DNA from: Devosia sp. FJ2-5-3
Lineage (GTDB): Bacteria > Pseudomonadota > Alphaproteobacteria > Rhizobiales > Devosiaceae
DNA length: 64,000 nucleotides
Direction of reading: 5' to 3'
Assembly (NCBI RefSeq): GCF_029201545.1
Contig: NZ_CP104007.1
Location: 964,501 to 1,028,500, forward strand
In this document: positions 27,105 through 37,815 of the stretch, one piece after another
Numbering within the stretch: position 1 is the stretch's first letter
Layout: every line of letters starts with the position of its first letter
The notes under the pieces: generated by a model
Told to the model about the DNA's origin: nothing
Seen by the model: only the letters and a program-made list of their open reading frames with translations
Database searches by the model: none
Program-made: the position numbers and the translations under genes

Positions 27105-28300
27105 GGCAGGACGCAGCACCGGGCATCACTTGCCTTACCTATTGCAGACTTCCCTATGCCGGCGGGGGCTGGCCGCAAAGTTGCGTCAACATTCTTTCCC
27201 AATTCGTCTCTCAATCCATACGGCCCATCCTGTTCGTGCCTCGGCGTCGCGCCGAGGGCCCGGAGAACATCGAGTTCCGGCAATGTCTGCACTTCCCGTT
27301 CGCCAGGCTGCCCTGGAGCCTGGTGCGGTCCATGGCCGATCGACAGCTTGCCCAGGACTTCAGGCGGGCGCTCGATGCGGCCGATCCGCAATCGACGATC
27401 GCCTATTTCTGGCCGGGATCTCCGCCGGAACTGGTCCAGCATGCAAAGCAATTGGGGATCGTCACGGTCCGGGAAATGATCAATTGCTGCATGGCAACCG
27501 CCAAGCCCATCCTTGACCGCGCCTATCGGAGGGCCGGCCTGGCACCGGCGCACGCAATTACCGAAGAGGCCGCTGCCGCCGAACTCCTGGAGCTGGCACT
27601 TTACGACTTTGTCTTTGCCTCCAATCCATGCGCCGAGGCCTCCCTCGTTGAAGCAGGCGTGTCTGCCGAGCGGATCCTGCCGACCAGTTTCGGGTGGGAG
27701 CCCGCGCGCTTTGCCGGCACGGGCGCAGTGGAACGGGGCGATGGTTTTCGGGCTCTGTTCGTCGGCACCGCGTGCGTTCGCAAGGGAATTCCCGAACTGC
27801 TGGAGGCCTGGAAGCGGAGCGGGATCGCGGGTGAGCTGTTGATCGTGGGTGATGTCGAGCCCTGCCTCGGCAGGCGTTTGGCAGAGGCCGCGCAGCATGG
27901 GGTGAGACTCATGCCCTTTACCGCCAATCTTGGTGATCTCTACCGATCCTGCGATGCGTTCGTTTTTCCGACGCTGGAAGAAGGCGGGCCGCAGGTCACA
28001 CTGGAGGCCGGCGGCTGTGGCGTGCCGGTGATCACCACGCCCATGGGCGCCTCGCGCATGGTGGACGATGGCCGAAACGGGCTGGTCGTGCCGCCAGGAG
28101 ACGTCGCGAGCCTGGCAGCGGCCCTGGTCCATCTTTCTGCTGACGCCGCGTTGCGGCAGCGCTTCGCACGGCAGATCGCCATCGACGCACAGGCCTTTGC
28201 CTATGACCGGGTCAGTATTGCGCGAGCCGGTATTCTGAAAGGGTTGCTCGGGGTCCGCAGCAGTCCGGAACTGGAGTTCGAGCGCGTTGTCCAGAATTAG
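27101..28300 (+). CDS. Family 4-type glycosyltransferase
   Basis: This GT-B transferase has 399 residues from a GTG start at 27101 that overlaps the upstream TGA (GTGA); GAGG lies in front. The N-terminal acceptor half has CRLPYAGGGWPQS. The C-terminal donor half has ALFVGTACVRKGIPELLEAW, MPFTANLGDLYRSCDAFVFPTLEEGG, and PQVTLEAGGCGVPVITTPMGAS, which matches the E-x7-E nucleotide-sugar region of GT4 enzymes. It is second in the operon and adds one sugar of the repeat unit; the donor is unknown. A much longer in-frame reading from 26966 overlaps the upstream gene and is rejected. Confidence 0.87.
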   Translation: MRQDAAPGITCLTYCRLPYAGGGWPQSCVNILSQFVSQSIRPILFVPRRRAEGPENIEFRQCLHFPFARLPWSLVRSMADRQLAQDFRRALDAADPQSTIAYFWPGSPPELVQHAKQLGIVTVREMINCCMATAKPILDRAYRRAGLAPAHAITEEAAAAELLELALYDFVFASNPCAEASLVEAGVSAERILPTSFGWEPARFAGTGAVERGDGFRALFVGTACVRKGIPELLEAWKRSGIAGELLIVGDVEPCLGRRLAEAAQHGVRLMPFTANLGDLYRSCDAFVFPTLEEGGPQVTLEAGGCGVPVITTPMGASRMVDDGRNGLVVPPGDVASLAAALVHLSADAALRQRFARQIAIDAQAFAYDRVSIARAGILKGLLGVRSSPELEFERVVQN

Positions 28301-29699
28301 TGTGCCTGACGCCCGGCTGGCCCGATCGCAATCGGTTCGAACGCTCGAGAGACCGAAGCGGGTGTTGCGCTCGCGGCAGGCCGAAAACCAATTGCGCGCG
28401 TCCCGTGCGGAGCCGGTTTCCAAGGCGATCAATCCCGCGTCCGACAGGGTGAAACTTGGCTGGCCAGTGGTGGCCCTTTGCTGGTCCCTGATCATTCCCT
28501 GGATCATTCCCCTGGGCTCGCTCTCCATGCAGCCCTACCGGATTGTGCTGATCGTGACCTTCTTTCCGGCCCTGTTCCGGATTTTTGGGGGCAAGGCGGG
28601 GCGGATCGGCGTCGCCGATGTCGCCATCCTGCTGTTTTCGTGCTGGATCTGCGTCGCCCTGGTGATGGCGCATGGATTGCCCGGAGCGGTCGAGCAGGCC
28701 GGCAGCCAGGTGCTCGAGACCCTGGGCACGTTCATGGTCGCGCGCGCCTATATCCGCTCTTCGCGCGACTACGAAGCCCTGGCCCGCCTGCTGTTCGTGA
28801 TCGTCGGCATGGTGCTGTTTCCGCTCGCCCTGCTGGAGGTGGCGACAGGCCGCAACATCGTGCTGGAGCTGGCCACCAAGGTCCTGCCCACCCACATCAT
28901 CAATTACCAACCGCCAAGGATGGGCATAAGGCGCGTCCAATCGGTGTTCGAGCATCCGATCCTGTTTGGCGTGTTCTGCTCGGGTGCGCTTGCCATGACC
29001 TATGTTGTCCGCGGTCATGCCAAATCGGCGACGCGGCGGCTGGCGAGCACGGGGATCGTCGCTGTCACAGCATTTCTCTCGATGTCCTCCGGACCGATGT
29101 CGACCGTGATCGTGCAGGTCATGCTGCTGACCTGGGACAAGGTCCTGGGGAAGCTGAAGAACCGCTGGTGGCTGCTGATCGGTGGCTTTTTTTCGCTGGT
29201 GCTCGTGCTGGACCTGCTGTCCAACCGTCCGCTTCCGGCGATCCTGTTTTCCTATTTCGCGCTGGATGAGGCGTCAGCCTATTTCCGGCTGCTGATCTGG
29301 GAATTCGGGTCACAGTCGGTGCTCAACCATCCCATTTTCGGTGTGGGGCTGGGGGAATGGGACCGGCCAGAGTGGATGCCGTTCAGCGTCGACATGTTCT
29401 GGCTGGTCAACGCCATTGTCGGCGGCATTCCCGCGGCCGTTTTCATGACCGTAGCGTTCTTTTCCACCACACTTTCGGTCGGCTTTGCCAAGGGCCTCGA
29501 TGCGCGCGCCGAGCGGTGCAGGCTTGCGTTTCTCATATCCATGTGCGGCTTTTTCCTCGCCGGCTGGATGGTTCATTTTTGGGGCGCGACCTATGTGCTC
29601 TTCATCCTGCTGCTGGGGAGCGGAAGGTGGATGGCAGACCTGGCGGGACCGGATGCAGGCAGGCGTTCCGTCCGCGCCGAGCAGGACGATCTGCGCTAG
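28287..29699 (+). CDS. O-antigen ligase/Wzy-like polysaccharide polymerase
   Basis: This is an integral membrane protein of 470 residues with about ten hydrophobic segments after a basic 50-residue N-terminus. A long loop includes FGSQSVLNHPIFGVGLGEWDRPEWMP, like the NHPxFGxGxG motif of O-antigen ligase/Wzy proteins. In this position it would polymerise repeat units at the periplasmic face. The start is uncertain: TTG at 28287 follows GGAG at fair spacing and overlaps the previous gene by 14 bp, while GTG at 28302 would avoid the overlap. Whether it is a ligase or polymerase cannot be decided. A Wzx flippase was not found in this window. Confidence 0.82.
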   Translation: MSRISVPDARLARSQSVRTLERPKRVLRSRQAENQLRASRAEPVSKAINPASDRVKLGWPVVALCWSLIIPWIIPLGSLSMQPYRIVLIVTFFPALFRIFGGKAGRIGVADVAILLFSCWICVALVMAHGLPGAVEQAGSQVLETLGTFMVARAYIRSSRDYEALARLLFVIVGMVLFPLALLEVATGRNIVLELATKVLPTHIINYQPPRMGIRRVQSVFEHPILFGVFCSGALAMTYVVRGHAKSATRRLASTGIVAVTAFLSMSSGPMSTVIVQVMLLTWDKVLGKLKNRWWLLIGGFFSLVLVLDLLSNRPLPAILFSYFALDEASAYFRLLIWEFGSQSVLNHPIFGVGLGEWDRPEWMPFSVDMFWLVNAIVGGIPAAVFMTVAFFSTTLSVGFAKGLDARAERCRLAFLISMCGFFLAGWMVHFWGATYVLFILLLGSGRWMADLAGPDAGRRSVRAEQDDLR

Positions 29700-29774
29700 C
29701 CCGTTGTGTTGATTCCGGCCGTCCGGGCGCGTCGGTAGGGTCGGGCTACAGAGCAGGGGGCGTGCTGGTGTCAC

Positions 29775-31028
29775 ATGAAAATCATCGTCTATCCGCATGA
29801 ATTGAGCATTGGCGGGAGCCAGATCAACGCCATCGATCTGGCCGCCTCCATTGCCGCGAAGGGCAATGACGTCATCATTTACGGCACCGATGGTCCGCTG
29901 GTGCCCTATGTCAGGGAGCGTGGCCTGAAATTCGTCCGCGCCGTGGATTTCAAATATCGGCCCGCGCCGCCCAAGATCGCCCAGCTCTACGCGCTGGCGC
30001 GGCGGGAGAAGGCTGATCTCATCCACACATATGAATGGCCGCCATGCCTCGACGCCTATCTGGGCGCAGGGCTTGTCGGGCGGGTGCCGGTGCTGGCAAC
30101 CATTCTCGATATGACGCTTTCGCCCTTCGTGCCGCCATCGCTGCCGCTGATCATGGGCACGGCCGAGTTGACGGAAGCGGGGCGCAAGGCCCGGCCCGGG
30201 CCGGTCTGGGCGATCGAGCCGCCAATCGATATCGAGCGGGACAATCCAGGAATAGACGCCAGTGCCTTTCGTCGTCGGCTGGCGCTCGGGAAGGGCGAGC
30301 TATTGGCGGTGATCGTGTCGCGGCTTGCCGTCGATCTCAAGCTTGATGCCCTGGTTCGCGCCATCGACGCCATCGATGTCGCCGCCGATCGCTATCGGGT
30401 CCGGCTGGCGATCGTCGGCGGTGGACCGGCCTACGAGGCCCTTTTCAATCGTGCGGCGGCCGTCAATGCGCGGCATGGGCGAGAGGTGGTGACGCTTCTC
30501 GGCGAGGAAGGGGACCCAAGGCCGGCCTATGCGGCGGCCGATATCGTGCTCGGCATGGGCAGTTCCGCCCTGCGGGCCCTCTCCATCGGGCGTCCACTGA
30601 TCGTGCAGGGGGAAGGCGGATTTTCGCGCGTCTTCGACGCGGATTCCGTCGCTCTTTTCATGCATCAGGGCTTTTACGGCATCGGCGATGGCGGGAGTGA
30701 CAATCTGGCGGAGCAGATCGGGCTTCTGCTCGCCGACACTGGTTTGCGAGAGGCACTGGGCCGGATGGGTCGCCAGATCGTGGAGCACAATTTCAGCCTC
30801 GAGCATATGAGCGCGCGCCTCCTCAAGGTCTACGAGACCGTCGTTCGGCAGGGCGCTGCTTCAAAGATGCCCGAAGTGGCCAGCGTCTTGGGAAGGGCAT
30901 TCCAACGTGAATTCCAGAACCATGTGCCGCGCAACAAGCAGCATAAGCGCAGGATCGAAACCGCGAAACTATCGGCTGCCGCCCATGGCTCCTGGCCACC
31001 GGCGGATCTGGACATGGTCACACAATGA
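29775..31028 (+). CDS. Glycosyltransferase, GT-B (family 4-like)
   Basis: This 417-residue protein opens with MKIIVYPHELSIGGSQINAIDLAASI, the glycine-rich N-terminal loop of GT4 enzymes. The donor domain holds RLAIVGGGPAYEALF and ADIVLGMGSSALRALSIGRPLIVQGEGGFS. The last roughly 50 residues are basic and probably sit on the membrane. ATG at 29775 follows a G-rich site 75 bp after the polymerase-like gene. The stop overlaps the next ATG (ATGA). The donor sugar is unknown. Confidence 0.87.
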   Translation: MKIIVYPHELSIGGSQINAIDLAASIAAKGNDVIIYGTDGPLVPYVRERGLKFVRAVDFKYRPAPPKIAQLYALARREKADLIHTYEWPPCLDAYLGAGLVGRVPVLATILDMTLSPFVPPSLPLIMGTAELTEAGRKARPGPVWAIEPPIDIERDNPGIDASAFRRRLALGKGELLAVIVSRLAVDLKLDALVRAIDAIDVAADRYRVRLAIVGGGPAYEALFNRAAAVNARHGREVVTLLGEEGDPRPAYAAADIVLGMGSSALRALSIGRPLIVQGEGGFSRVFDADSVALFMHQGFYGIGDGGSDNLAEQIGLLLADTGLREALGRMGRQIVEHNFSLEHMSARLLKVYETVVRQGAASKMPEVASVLGRAFQREFQNHVPRNKQHKRRIETAKLSAAAHGSWPPADLDMVTQ

Positions 31029-32005
31029 ATAAAGAGCACGAACCCGCTATTGCCCCGGAGCGCTCGCCGACCGTGTCGGTGATCATACCCACCTATAATC
31101 GCTCGAAGACCTTGGGTGATGCGATGGCCAGCGTGCTGTCGCAATCCTGGACCGACATTGAACTGATCGTTGTCGATGACGGATCTATGGAGGATGTAGA
31201 GCCGATCGTCCTGGGCTTTCACGACCCGAGGGTGAAGTTTTTCCGGCGCCCCAAGAATGGCGGGGCCGGGGCCGCGCGCAACTCGGGGATAGCGTTGGCA
31301 CGGGGGAGTTTTATCGCTTTCCATGATAGCGACGATCTGTGGCTGCCCGGGAAACTTGAGCGGCAGATGCAGTTGATGGCCACGCTGGGCCCGGCCTATG
31401 GAGTGGTGACGGGACCCAAGATCCTTTATGGGCGTGACCAGAAGTTCTCTTTCGGCGCGGGGAAGGCCGCGGTCGCACCGGACCCCGCCACGAGGTTGGT
31501 TGTCGGCGGCGATACGCTGCAGCATCTGCTGATGGATAATCGGATCAGCCTGCAAAACACGTTGTTCCGGCGGAATTGTTACCCCGGAGATGTGTGGTTC
31601 GACCCAGTAGCGCGGGCCAATGAAGACTGGGAATTTGCGGTTCGCGTGGCGCGGAACACCGACATTTACGAGGACACGATCCCTGTGGTGCTTGGATTCA
31701 TGTCGGCCGACAGCATTTCACGCAACAAGCGCCGGGAGTGCACGGGGCTCATTCGTATCCTCAAAAAGAATAAGGATGTGCTTGCCCTTTACCCCTATCA
31801 GCACGCGCTGCTGCGGCTCGATCTCGCCCACTACATGCACAAGTTCGGCAAGCGGAGGCGCGCCATTGGCTTTCTGGCCAGCGCGCTGCGGCTGTACCCC
31901 GGTTGCGTGTCGGCGCTTGGCTTCATGGTCGCAAGATGGGGGAAAGGACGATTTGCCAAGGCTTGGCAGGCGATCGCTTTGCCGCGTCGTCGGCGACAGG
32001 TTTAG
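31025..32005 (+). CDS. Family 2 glycosyltransferase
   Basis: This 326-residue GT-A enzyme starts at an ATG overlapping the upstream TGA. It shows VSVIIPTYNRSKTLGDAMASVL, LIVVDDGSMEDV, GGAGAARNSGIALARGSFIAFHDSDDLW (metal motif DSDD) and ANEDWEFAVRVAR with the catalytic ED. A basic C-terminus (KRRRAIG, LPRRRRQV) suggests membrane contact. It closes the rightward polysaccharide operon and is 7 bp from the convergent GNAT gene at 32013. Confidence 0.88.
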   Translation: MNKEHEPAIAPERSPTVSVIIPTYNRSKTLGDAMASVLSQSWTDIELIVVDDGSMEDVEPIVLGFHDPRVKFFRRPKNGGAGAARNSGIALARGSFIAFHDSDDLWLPGKLERQMQLMATLGPAYGVVTGPKILYGRDQKFSFGAGKAAVAPDPATRLVVGGDTLQHLLMDNRISLQNTLFRRNCYPGDVWFDPVARANEDWEFAVRVARNTDIYEDTIPVVLGFMSADSISRNKRRECTGLIRILKKNKDVLALYPYQHALLRLDLAHYMHKFGKRRRAIGFLASALRLYPGCVSALGFMVARWGKGRFAKAWQAIALPRRRRQV

Positions 32006-32012
32006 ATCGTAA

Positions 32013-32432
32013 TTAGAGCTGCTTTTGGAGGAAGGTGCGGGTGCGGCCCTTGGGGAAGTCCGGGAGTTCGCCGAAGGTCTTGTAGCCAGCGCGTTGGTAT
32101 GTCTTGAGGGCCACAGGACTGAAGGTGTCGATATGGGCGGCGTGGCAGCCGCGCGCGCGGGCTTCGGCTTCTGCGGCCTCAAGTAGGCGCGGCGCCCAGC
32201 CCTGACCGCGCAGGGGCTCGGCGATGAACAGCCACTGAATATAGAGCCAGCCCCAGGCGGTGTACCCGGAGAGGCCGCCCAGGAAGGCGCCGACTTCATC
32301 GGTGAGGGTGATGGCGAGGGGAAGGCGGTCGGAGGGACCGGCATCGGCAGCGTTGAAGGCGGCAAGACCGTCGCCGATGGCCGCCAGTTCATCGCTGGTC
32401 GGCGCATCGGTCAGTTTGAGATTGATCGTCAT
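32013..32432 (-). CDS. GNAT N-acetyltransferase
   Basis: This small (139-residue) acetyl-CoA-dependent transferase has FIAEPLRGQGWAPRLLEAAEAEARARG, the acetyl-CoA loop R/Q-x-x-G-x-G/A of GNATs, and DTFSPVALKTYQRAGYKTFGEL as the C-terminal half. The ATG at 32432 shares one base with the TGA of the upstream ATPase gene (TGATG), so it is the last gene of the peptide-transporter operon. The substrate is unknown; context suggests an imported peptide or amino sugar. A longer frame reaching 32645 is rejected because it overlaps the ATPase gene. Confidence 0.85.
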   Translation of the reverse strand: MTINLKLTDAPTSDELAAIGDGLAAFNAADAGPSDRLPLAITLTDEVGAFLGGLSGYTAWGWLYIQWLFIAEPLRGQGWAPRLLEAAEAEARARGCHAAHIDTFSPVALKTYQRAGYKTFGELPDFPKGRTRTFLQKQL

Positions 32433-33339
32433 CACCGCTCTTCGGGCATGGGGCGGATGAAGTGGTTTTCCGAGATCTGGCGGATTTCGGACTGTGGCAG
32501 TGCGGACTGGCGGCGGATCGTTTCCACCTGGTCCAGTTCTGCGCCGGCTTCCGAAAACCGCCGGTCCGGATCGGGCACGGCCGAGAGCAGGAGGCGGGTA
32601 TAGGGGTGCTGCGGGTTTTCGAGCACGCTGTCTGTTGCACCCCATTCGACGATCTGGCCGGCATACATCACCATGATGTCCTCGGCCACATAGCGGGCCG
32701 TGGCGATGTCATGGGTGATGTAGAGGAGGGCAAGGCCCAGCTCCGCCTTCATGTCGTTGAGCAGATTGAGAATGCCGAGGCGCACCGAGACGTCGAGCAT
32801 GGACGTGGGCTCGTCTGCGACGATGACCTGCGGATTGACCGCGAGCGCACGGGCAATCGAGATGCGCTGGCGCTGGCCGCCCGAAAGCTCGTGGGGATAT
32901 TTCGGCATGACAATGGCCGGGTCGAGCTTGACCCGGGCCAGCAGCTCTTCGACCGCAGCCTTGCGCTGTGCTGCGTTGAGGCCTTTCTGGTGGAGGCGAA
33001 GCGGGCGCTCGAGGTGATAGAAGATGGTGTGGGCCGGATTGAGCGAAGAGAAAGGGTCCTGGAAGACCATCTGCACAGACGAGCGATAGGCCTTGACCGC
33101 CTTGGCGTCGGCCTTGCCCTGTGGTGCACCCTTGAACAGCAATTGTCCCTGGTCTGGAACATATTCACGCATGATGAGGCGAGCAGCCGTGGTCTTGCCA
33201 GAGCCGCTTTCGCCGACAAGCGCAAGCGTGCGGCCGGAATGGAGCGCGAAGGAAACGTCGCGGGCGGCATAGACGGGCTTGTCCTTGCCGCCAAAGATCT
33301 TCGAAACATTGTCGAGGGCGAGGATGGGCGCGGTTTGGC

Positions 33340-33343
<4 letters not shown>
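32432..33343 (-). CDS. Peptide ABC transporter ATPase (DppF/OppF type)
   Basis: This cytosolic ATPase of a five-part peptide importer has 303 residues. It has Walker A GESGSGKTT, the Q-loop in VFQDPFSSLNP typical of Dpp/Opp, signature LSGGQRQRISIARAL, Walker B VIVADEPTSMLD and H-loop YITHD. The C-terminal extension HPYTRLLLSAVPDPDR is the Opp/Dpp oligopeptide-binding protein tail. The start overlaps the DppD-type stop by 4 bp. It is transcribed with nagZ and murQ, so imported muropeptides are the likely substrate. Confidence 0.93.
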
Positions 33344-34154
<811 letters not shown>

Positions 34155-34158
<4 letters not shown>

Positions 34159-35042
34159 AGCTTGCCTTCTCCGGCATGGACCATGCGGGTCCAGCGATTG
34201 AGTATGCCGCCAGTGCGCAGGCGCGGATTGGCGATCTCGTCGATGGCGAAATTGACCAGCGCCAGGCCAAGGCCGAGCAGCGCCAGCGCAAAGCACGGCG
34301 AGAGCAGATCCCACCAGGCGCCGACCGAGAGGGCAGAAGCGTTCTGCGCGTTATAGAGCATGATGCCCCAGGAGACGGTGTTCGGATCACCCAGGCCAAG
34401 GAATTCGAGCGTGGCTTCAGCGATGACGGCGAAGATGACGCTACCGATGAAATTGATGCCGACGATGGAAATCAGGTTCGGGAAAATCTCGAAGGCCATG
34501 ATGCGCCAGCTCGGCTCGCCCAGCATTTCGGCGGACTTAACATAGTCGCGCTGGCGAATGGAGAGCGTTTCCGAACGGGTAACGCGCACGCCCCAGGCCC
34601 AGGAGGTGAGGCCGAGAATGATGGCAATGACCATCGGGCTGGCCTGACCGATAAAGGCGGCAAGCACCAGCAGCAGGGGCAAATTGGGGATGACCAGCAC
34701 CATATTGGTGAAGAAGTTGATGACCTCGTCGATCACGCCGCCCTTGTAGCCGGCAATGATGCCCAGAATGGTGCCGATGATGGTGATGAGCAGGCCCGCG
34801 CCAAAGCCGACGGCGAGCGAAACCCGCGCGCCATGGATCAGGCGCGAGAACACGTCGTGGCCAAGGCGGGTCGTGCCAAGCCAATGGTCCCAGGACGGGG
34901 CCTGGTGTGGGCGGCCAACGCGCTTGGTCGGGCTATATTCGGTGAGGAACGGCGCGAAGATGGCGATGAGCAGGATCAACATGATGATGGTCAAGCCGAC
35001 CACCGCCTTCTTGTTGTGCAGGAGCTGGCGGAGCAGGGGCAT
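34155..35042 (-). CDS. Peptide ABC transporter permease (DppC/OppC type)
   Basis: This inner-membrane permease has 295 residues and six predicted helices. The first helix is near residues 15-33. The permease EAA loop reads YVKSAEMLGEPSWRIMAFEIFPNL. The GTTRLGHDVFSRLIHGARVSLAVG stretch is typical of DppC N-terminal regions. It lies 3 bp after the DppB-type gene and overlaps the DppD-type gene by 4 bp. Confidence 0.93.
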
Positions 35043-35045
35043 GGC

Positions 35046-36023
35046 TCAGGCCTTCTTGAGGCGCGGATCGAGCAGGACATAGCTCAGATCGACGACGAAA
35101 TTGGAGACGAGCATGGCGGCAGTCATGATCAGGAGCTGGCCCTGGATGACCGGATAGTCGCGCGCGAGGATGGCCTGGTAGAGCGTATTGCCGAGGCCGG
35201 GATAGTTGAACACCACCTCAATGATCAGCGACCCGGAGAGAATGGTGCCGATGGCGATGGCAAGGCTCGAGACGGTCGGCAGCAGCGCGTTACGGGCGGC
35301 GTACCACAGCATGACGTTCTTGTCGGAGAGGCCCTTGGCGCGACCCATGACGATATAGTCTTCGCCGAGGAGATTGATCATGTTGTTGCGCATGGTGACG
35401 GCAAAGCCGCCCGAGAGCGCAATGACCAGCGTCACCAGGGGCAGGGTGCCGTGATAGATCACGCTCGAGATATATTCCCAGGTAAAGGCGGGATCGAGCA
35501 TCGGGTTGGCGGCATAGCCATTGGGGAACCAGCGTAGCGTATAGCCGAACAGGAACAGCATGATGAGCGAGATCACCACGGCCGGGACGGAGCTGCAGAA
35601 GATCGCCAAGAGCGAAACGACCGAGTCAAAGCGCGAGCCACGGCGCCAGGCGGCCATGACGCCAAGGAACGTGCCGAGGGTGAAGCTGATCAGCGTGGCA
35701 ATGCCGACGAGGCCGAGGGTCCAGACCAGCGCACGGCCGAGCAATTCAGTGACGGGGAGGGGGAAGTATTTGATCGAGCGGCCGAGATCGCCGGTGAAGA
35801 CGCTCTTGAGATAGGAAAAATACTGCTCGTGAACCGGCGCGTCGATGAAGCCGAAGGTGAGCTTCAGAGCGTTGAGGTTTTCGAGGCTGAGTTCGGAGCC
35901 GGCGCTGGCGAACATGATCTGGATGGGATCACCCGGCATCAGGCGCGGCAGGAAGAAGTTAATGGTGGCGGCGGCGAGGAAGGCCGCGAGGTAGAACGCC
36001 AGGCGTCGCAGCAGGAAGCCCAT
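35046..36023 (-). CDS. Peptide ABC transporter permease (DppB/OppB type)
   Basis: This 325-residue permease begins MGFLLRRLAFYLAAFLAAATINFFLPRLMPGDP, a DppB signature. Residues about 95-320 form the five-helix transport domain with EAA-type loop EDYIVMGRAKGLSDKNVMLWYAARNALLP. ATG at 36023 has AAGGA in front. A stem-loop lies between it and the binding-protein gene 103 bp upstream. Longer in-frame upstream sequence is non-coding in appearance. Confidence 0.93.
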   Translation of the reverse strand: MGFLLRRLAFYLAAFLAAATINFFLPRLMPGDPIQIMFASAGSELSLENLNALKLTFGFIDAPVHEQYFSYLKSVFTGDLGRSIKYFPLPVTELLGRALVWTLGLVGIATLISFTLGTFLGVMAAWRRGSRFDSVVSLLAIFCSSVPAVVISLIMLFLFGYTLRWFPNGYAANPMLDPAFTWEYISSVIYHGTLPLVTLVIALSGGFAVTMRNNMINLLGEDYIVMGRAKGLSDKNVMLWYAARNALLPTVSSLAIAIGTILSGSLIIEVVFNYPGLGNTLYQAILARDYPVIQGQLLIMTAAMLVSNFVVDLSYVLLDPRLKKA

Positions 36024-36095
36024 ATTTTTTCCTTCTCTCGTGGCTGCCTGACTGGATCCCCGTCTGGTGCGGGAAGAGCGCGTTCCGGCAGGAGA

Positions 36096-36117
36096 GAGGC
36101 GCGCCAGAGCGCGCCTC
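36096..36117 (-). promoter_or_regulatory. Stem-loop between binding-protein and permease genes
   Basis: Perfect 9-bp GC-rich arms GAGGCGCGC (36096-36104) and GCGCGCCTC (36109-36117) with a 4-base loop sit in the 103-bp gap after the binding-protein gene. No T-run follows. It would stabilise the upstream mRNA end or attenuate read-through, as is common after binding-protein genes, giving more SBP than permease. Confidence 0.7.
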
Positions 36118-36126
36118 CCGTGATGA

Positions 36127-37785
36127 TTATTGTGCGACTGGCTCGAGGTCGAGCAGCTGCAGCAGACGCGCTGGATTGGCGTTGGACACGACCGGCGAGT
36201 ACTTCGGATTTTCAGCATCCGCCCAGCCGGTGAAGCGGCTGGTGTTGTACTCGTAGAAGGACGGGCTGTTGTAGAGCGGCACGATCGGCAGGGCCTCGGC
36301 CACGATCAGCTGGATCTTGTCCATCGCCGTCTTGCGGGCTGCAGGATCCTTGCTCTGCTTATATTCGCTGAGCAGGGCCGTAACTTCCTCGCTCGACCAG
36401 TGCGGCGCGGTGAAGCGCGACTTGCCGAAATCATCCGGGTTGAAGGAGCGGATGAAGGGGAAGTAGGGGTCGGCAGCCGATGCCAGGGCGTTCAGCGTCA
36501 TCGAATATTCACCCGAGATGAGCGCGGAGGTCCACACAGCGGCTTCGGGGGTCGACATCTTCACGTTGAGGCCGGCTTCCTGCATGGTTTCCATGGAGAT
36601 CTGCACGGCGTCGATCCAGTCGGTCCAGCCGTTTGGAACCATGAAGTCGATGGCGATCGGGGTGCCATCGGGATTGTCGCGGAAACCGTCATTGTCGGCG
36701 TCGACATAGCCGGCTTCGTCGAGAAGAGCGATGCCAGCGTCGAGGTCGAACTTGGCATACTGGCCGAACTGGGTCTCGACTTCGGGATTGGCGAAGGCCG
36801 AGTAGAGTTCGCCCAGGCCCGACGGGTCCTCGTTGACGAGCGGATAGCCGTAGCCAGCGATATCAACGATGGTCTGGCGGTCGATCAGCATCGAGAGCGC
36901 GCGACGGAAGTTGACGTCGTTATAGGCCTTGCGGGCGTTTTCGTCAGGCGAGACCTGGCTCATCTGCAGCGAAACGAGGCTGGAGGGGGTGAACCAGTAT
37001 TTGTGATGCTCGGGATCCTTGGCGACAAAGGTATTGTCGATGTCGGGGATGAAGCTGGTTGCCCAGTCGAGCGTGCCTTCGGCGAGTGCGGCGAGAACCT
37101 GCGGGTTGTCGGCCAGCTGCGGCATGCGCAGGCAGTCGACCTTGAGGTTTTCCGCATCCCAATAGTGCGGGTTGGCGCACTGTTCGTAGACCTGCGGCGT
37201 GAAGCGGGTGATTTCGGTCATCGGCCCGGAAGCGACCGGGTTCTCGTTGGCGAAGGTTACGGGATCTTCGATCGAGGCCCAGATATGCTCGGGAACGATC
37301 GGCATGCCGACAATGGTGTTGGCGATGAGCGAGTTGGCTTCGGTGAGGTTGAAGCGCACGGTGCGATCATCGACCTTTTCGACCGATGTCAGCTGCTGGG
37401 AGACGGAAATGAAGTCCAGCGCCGGGAACTTCTTGAGATAGTCGTAGGTGAAGACGATGTCGTCGGCGTCGAGTGTCTCGCCGTCCGACCACTTGAGGCC
37501 CTCACGCAGGGTGAACGTGATCGACATCAGATCGTCGGCCAGGTCGAAGCTCTCGGCCAGGCGGAAATTGGGCTCATTGCCCTTGAGGCGGTTGAACACC
37601 ACCAGCGGCTCGTACATGAAGTCGAGCGTGGTGTAGCGGGCAGAGGTCTGACCGAACGGGTTGAAATTGCGCACGAACGTGGTCGTCTGCTCCGAGCTGA
37701 GCGTCAGGACGTTCTGGGCAAAAGCGGGTGCCGCCATTGCCAACACTGCTGCGGACGTTGCCGCCAGAAGTGTGAGTTTCCTCAT
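36127..37785 (-). CDS. Periplasmic peptide-binding protein (SBP family 5)
   Basis: This periplasmic receptor feeds the Dpp-like importer. The 552 residues start with a signal peptide MRKLTLLAATSAAVLAMAAPAFA cut before QNVLTL. The family 5 signature is seen in TFTLREGLKWSDGETLDADDIVFTYDYLKK. The rest shows the usual two-lobed length. The strong AGGAGACTGGAAAA site precedes the start. It lies 30 bp after nagZ in the operon. Muropeptide binding is inferred from the nagZ/murQ neighbours; ordinary oligopeptides are possible. Confidence 0.9.
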   Translation of the reverse strand: MRKLTLLAATSAAVLAMAAPAFAQNVLTLSSEQTTTFVRNFNPFGQTSARYTTLDFMYEPLVVFNRLKGNEPNFRLAESFDLADDLMSITFTLREGLKWSDGETLDADDIVFTYDYLKKFPALDFISVSQQLTSVEKVDDRTVRFNLTEANSLIANTIVGMPIVPEHIWASIEDPVTFANENPVASGPMTEITRFTPQVYEQCANPHYWDAENLKVDCLRMPQLADNPQVLAALAEGTLDWATSFIPDIDNTFVAKDPEHHKYWFTPSSLVSLQMSQVSPDENARKAYNDVNFRRALSMLIDRQTIVDIAGYGYPLVNEDPSGLGELYSAFANPEVETQFGQYAKFDLDAGIALLDEAGYVDADNDGFRDNPDGTPIAIDFMVPNGWTDWIDAVQISMETMQEAGLNVKMSTPEAAVWTSALISGEYSMTLNALASAADPYFPFIRSFNPDDFGKSRFTAPHWSSEEVTALLSEYKQSKDPAARKTAMDKIQLIVAEALPIVPLYNSPSFYEYNTSRFTGWADAENPKYSPVVSNANPARLLQLLDLEPVAQ

Positions 37786-37815
37786 TTTTCCAGTCTCCTT
37801 GCTTGGTGGTTCGCC

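Noticed and set aside
26786..28528. Minus-strand open frame of about 580 codons
   Set aside because: It is opposite to the acetyltransferase and glycosyltransferase genes, with no domain signature.
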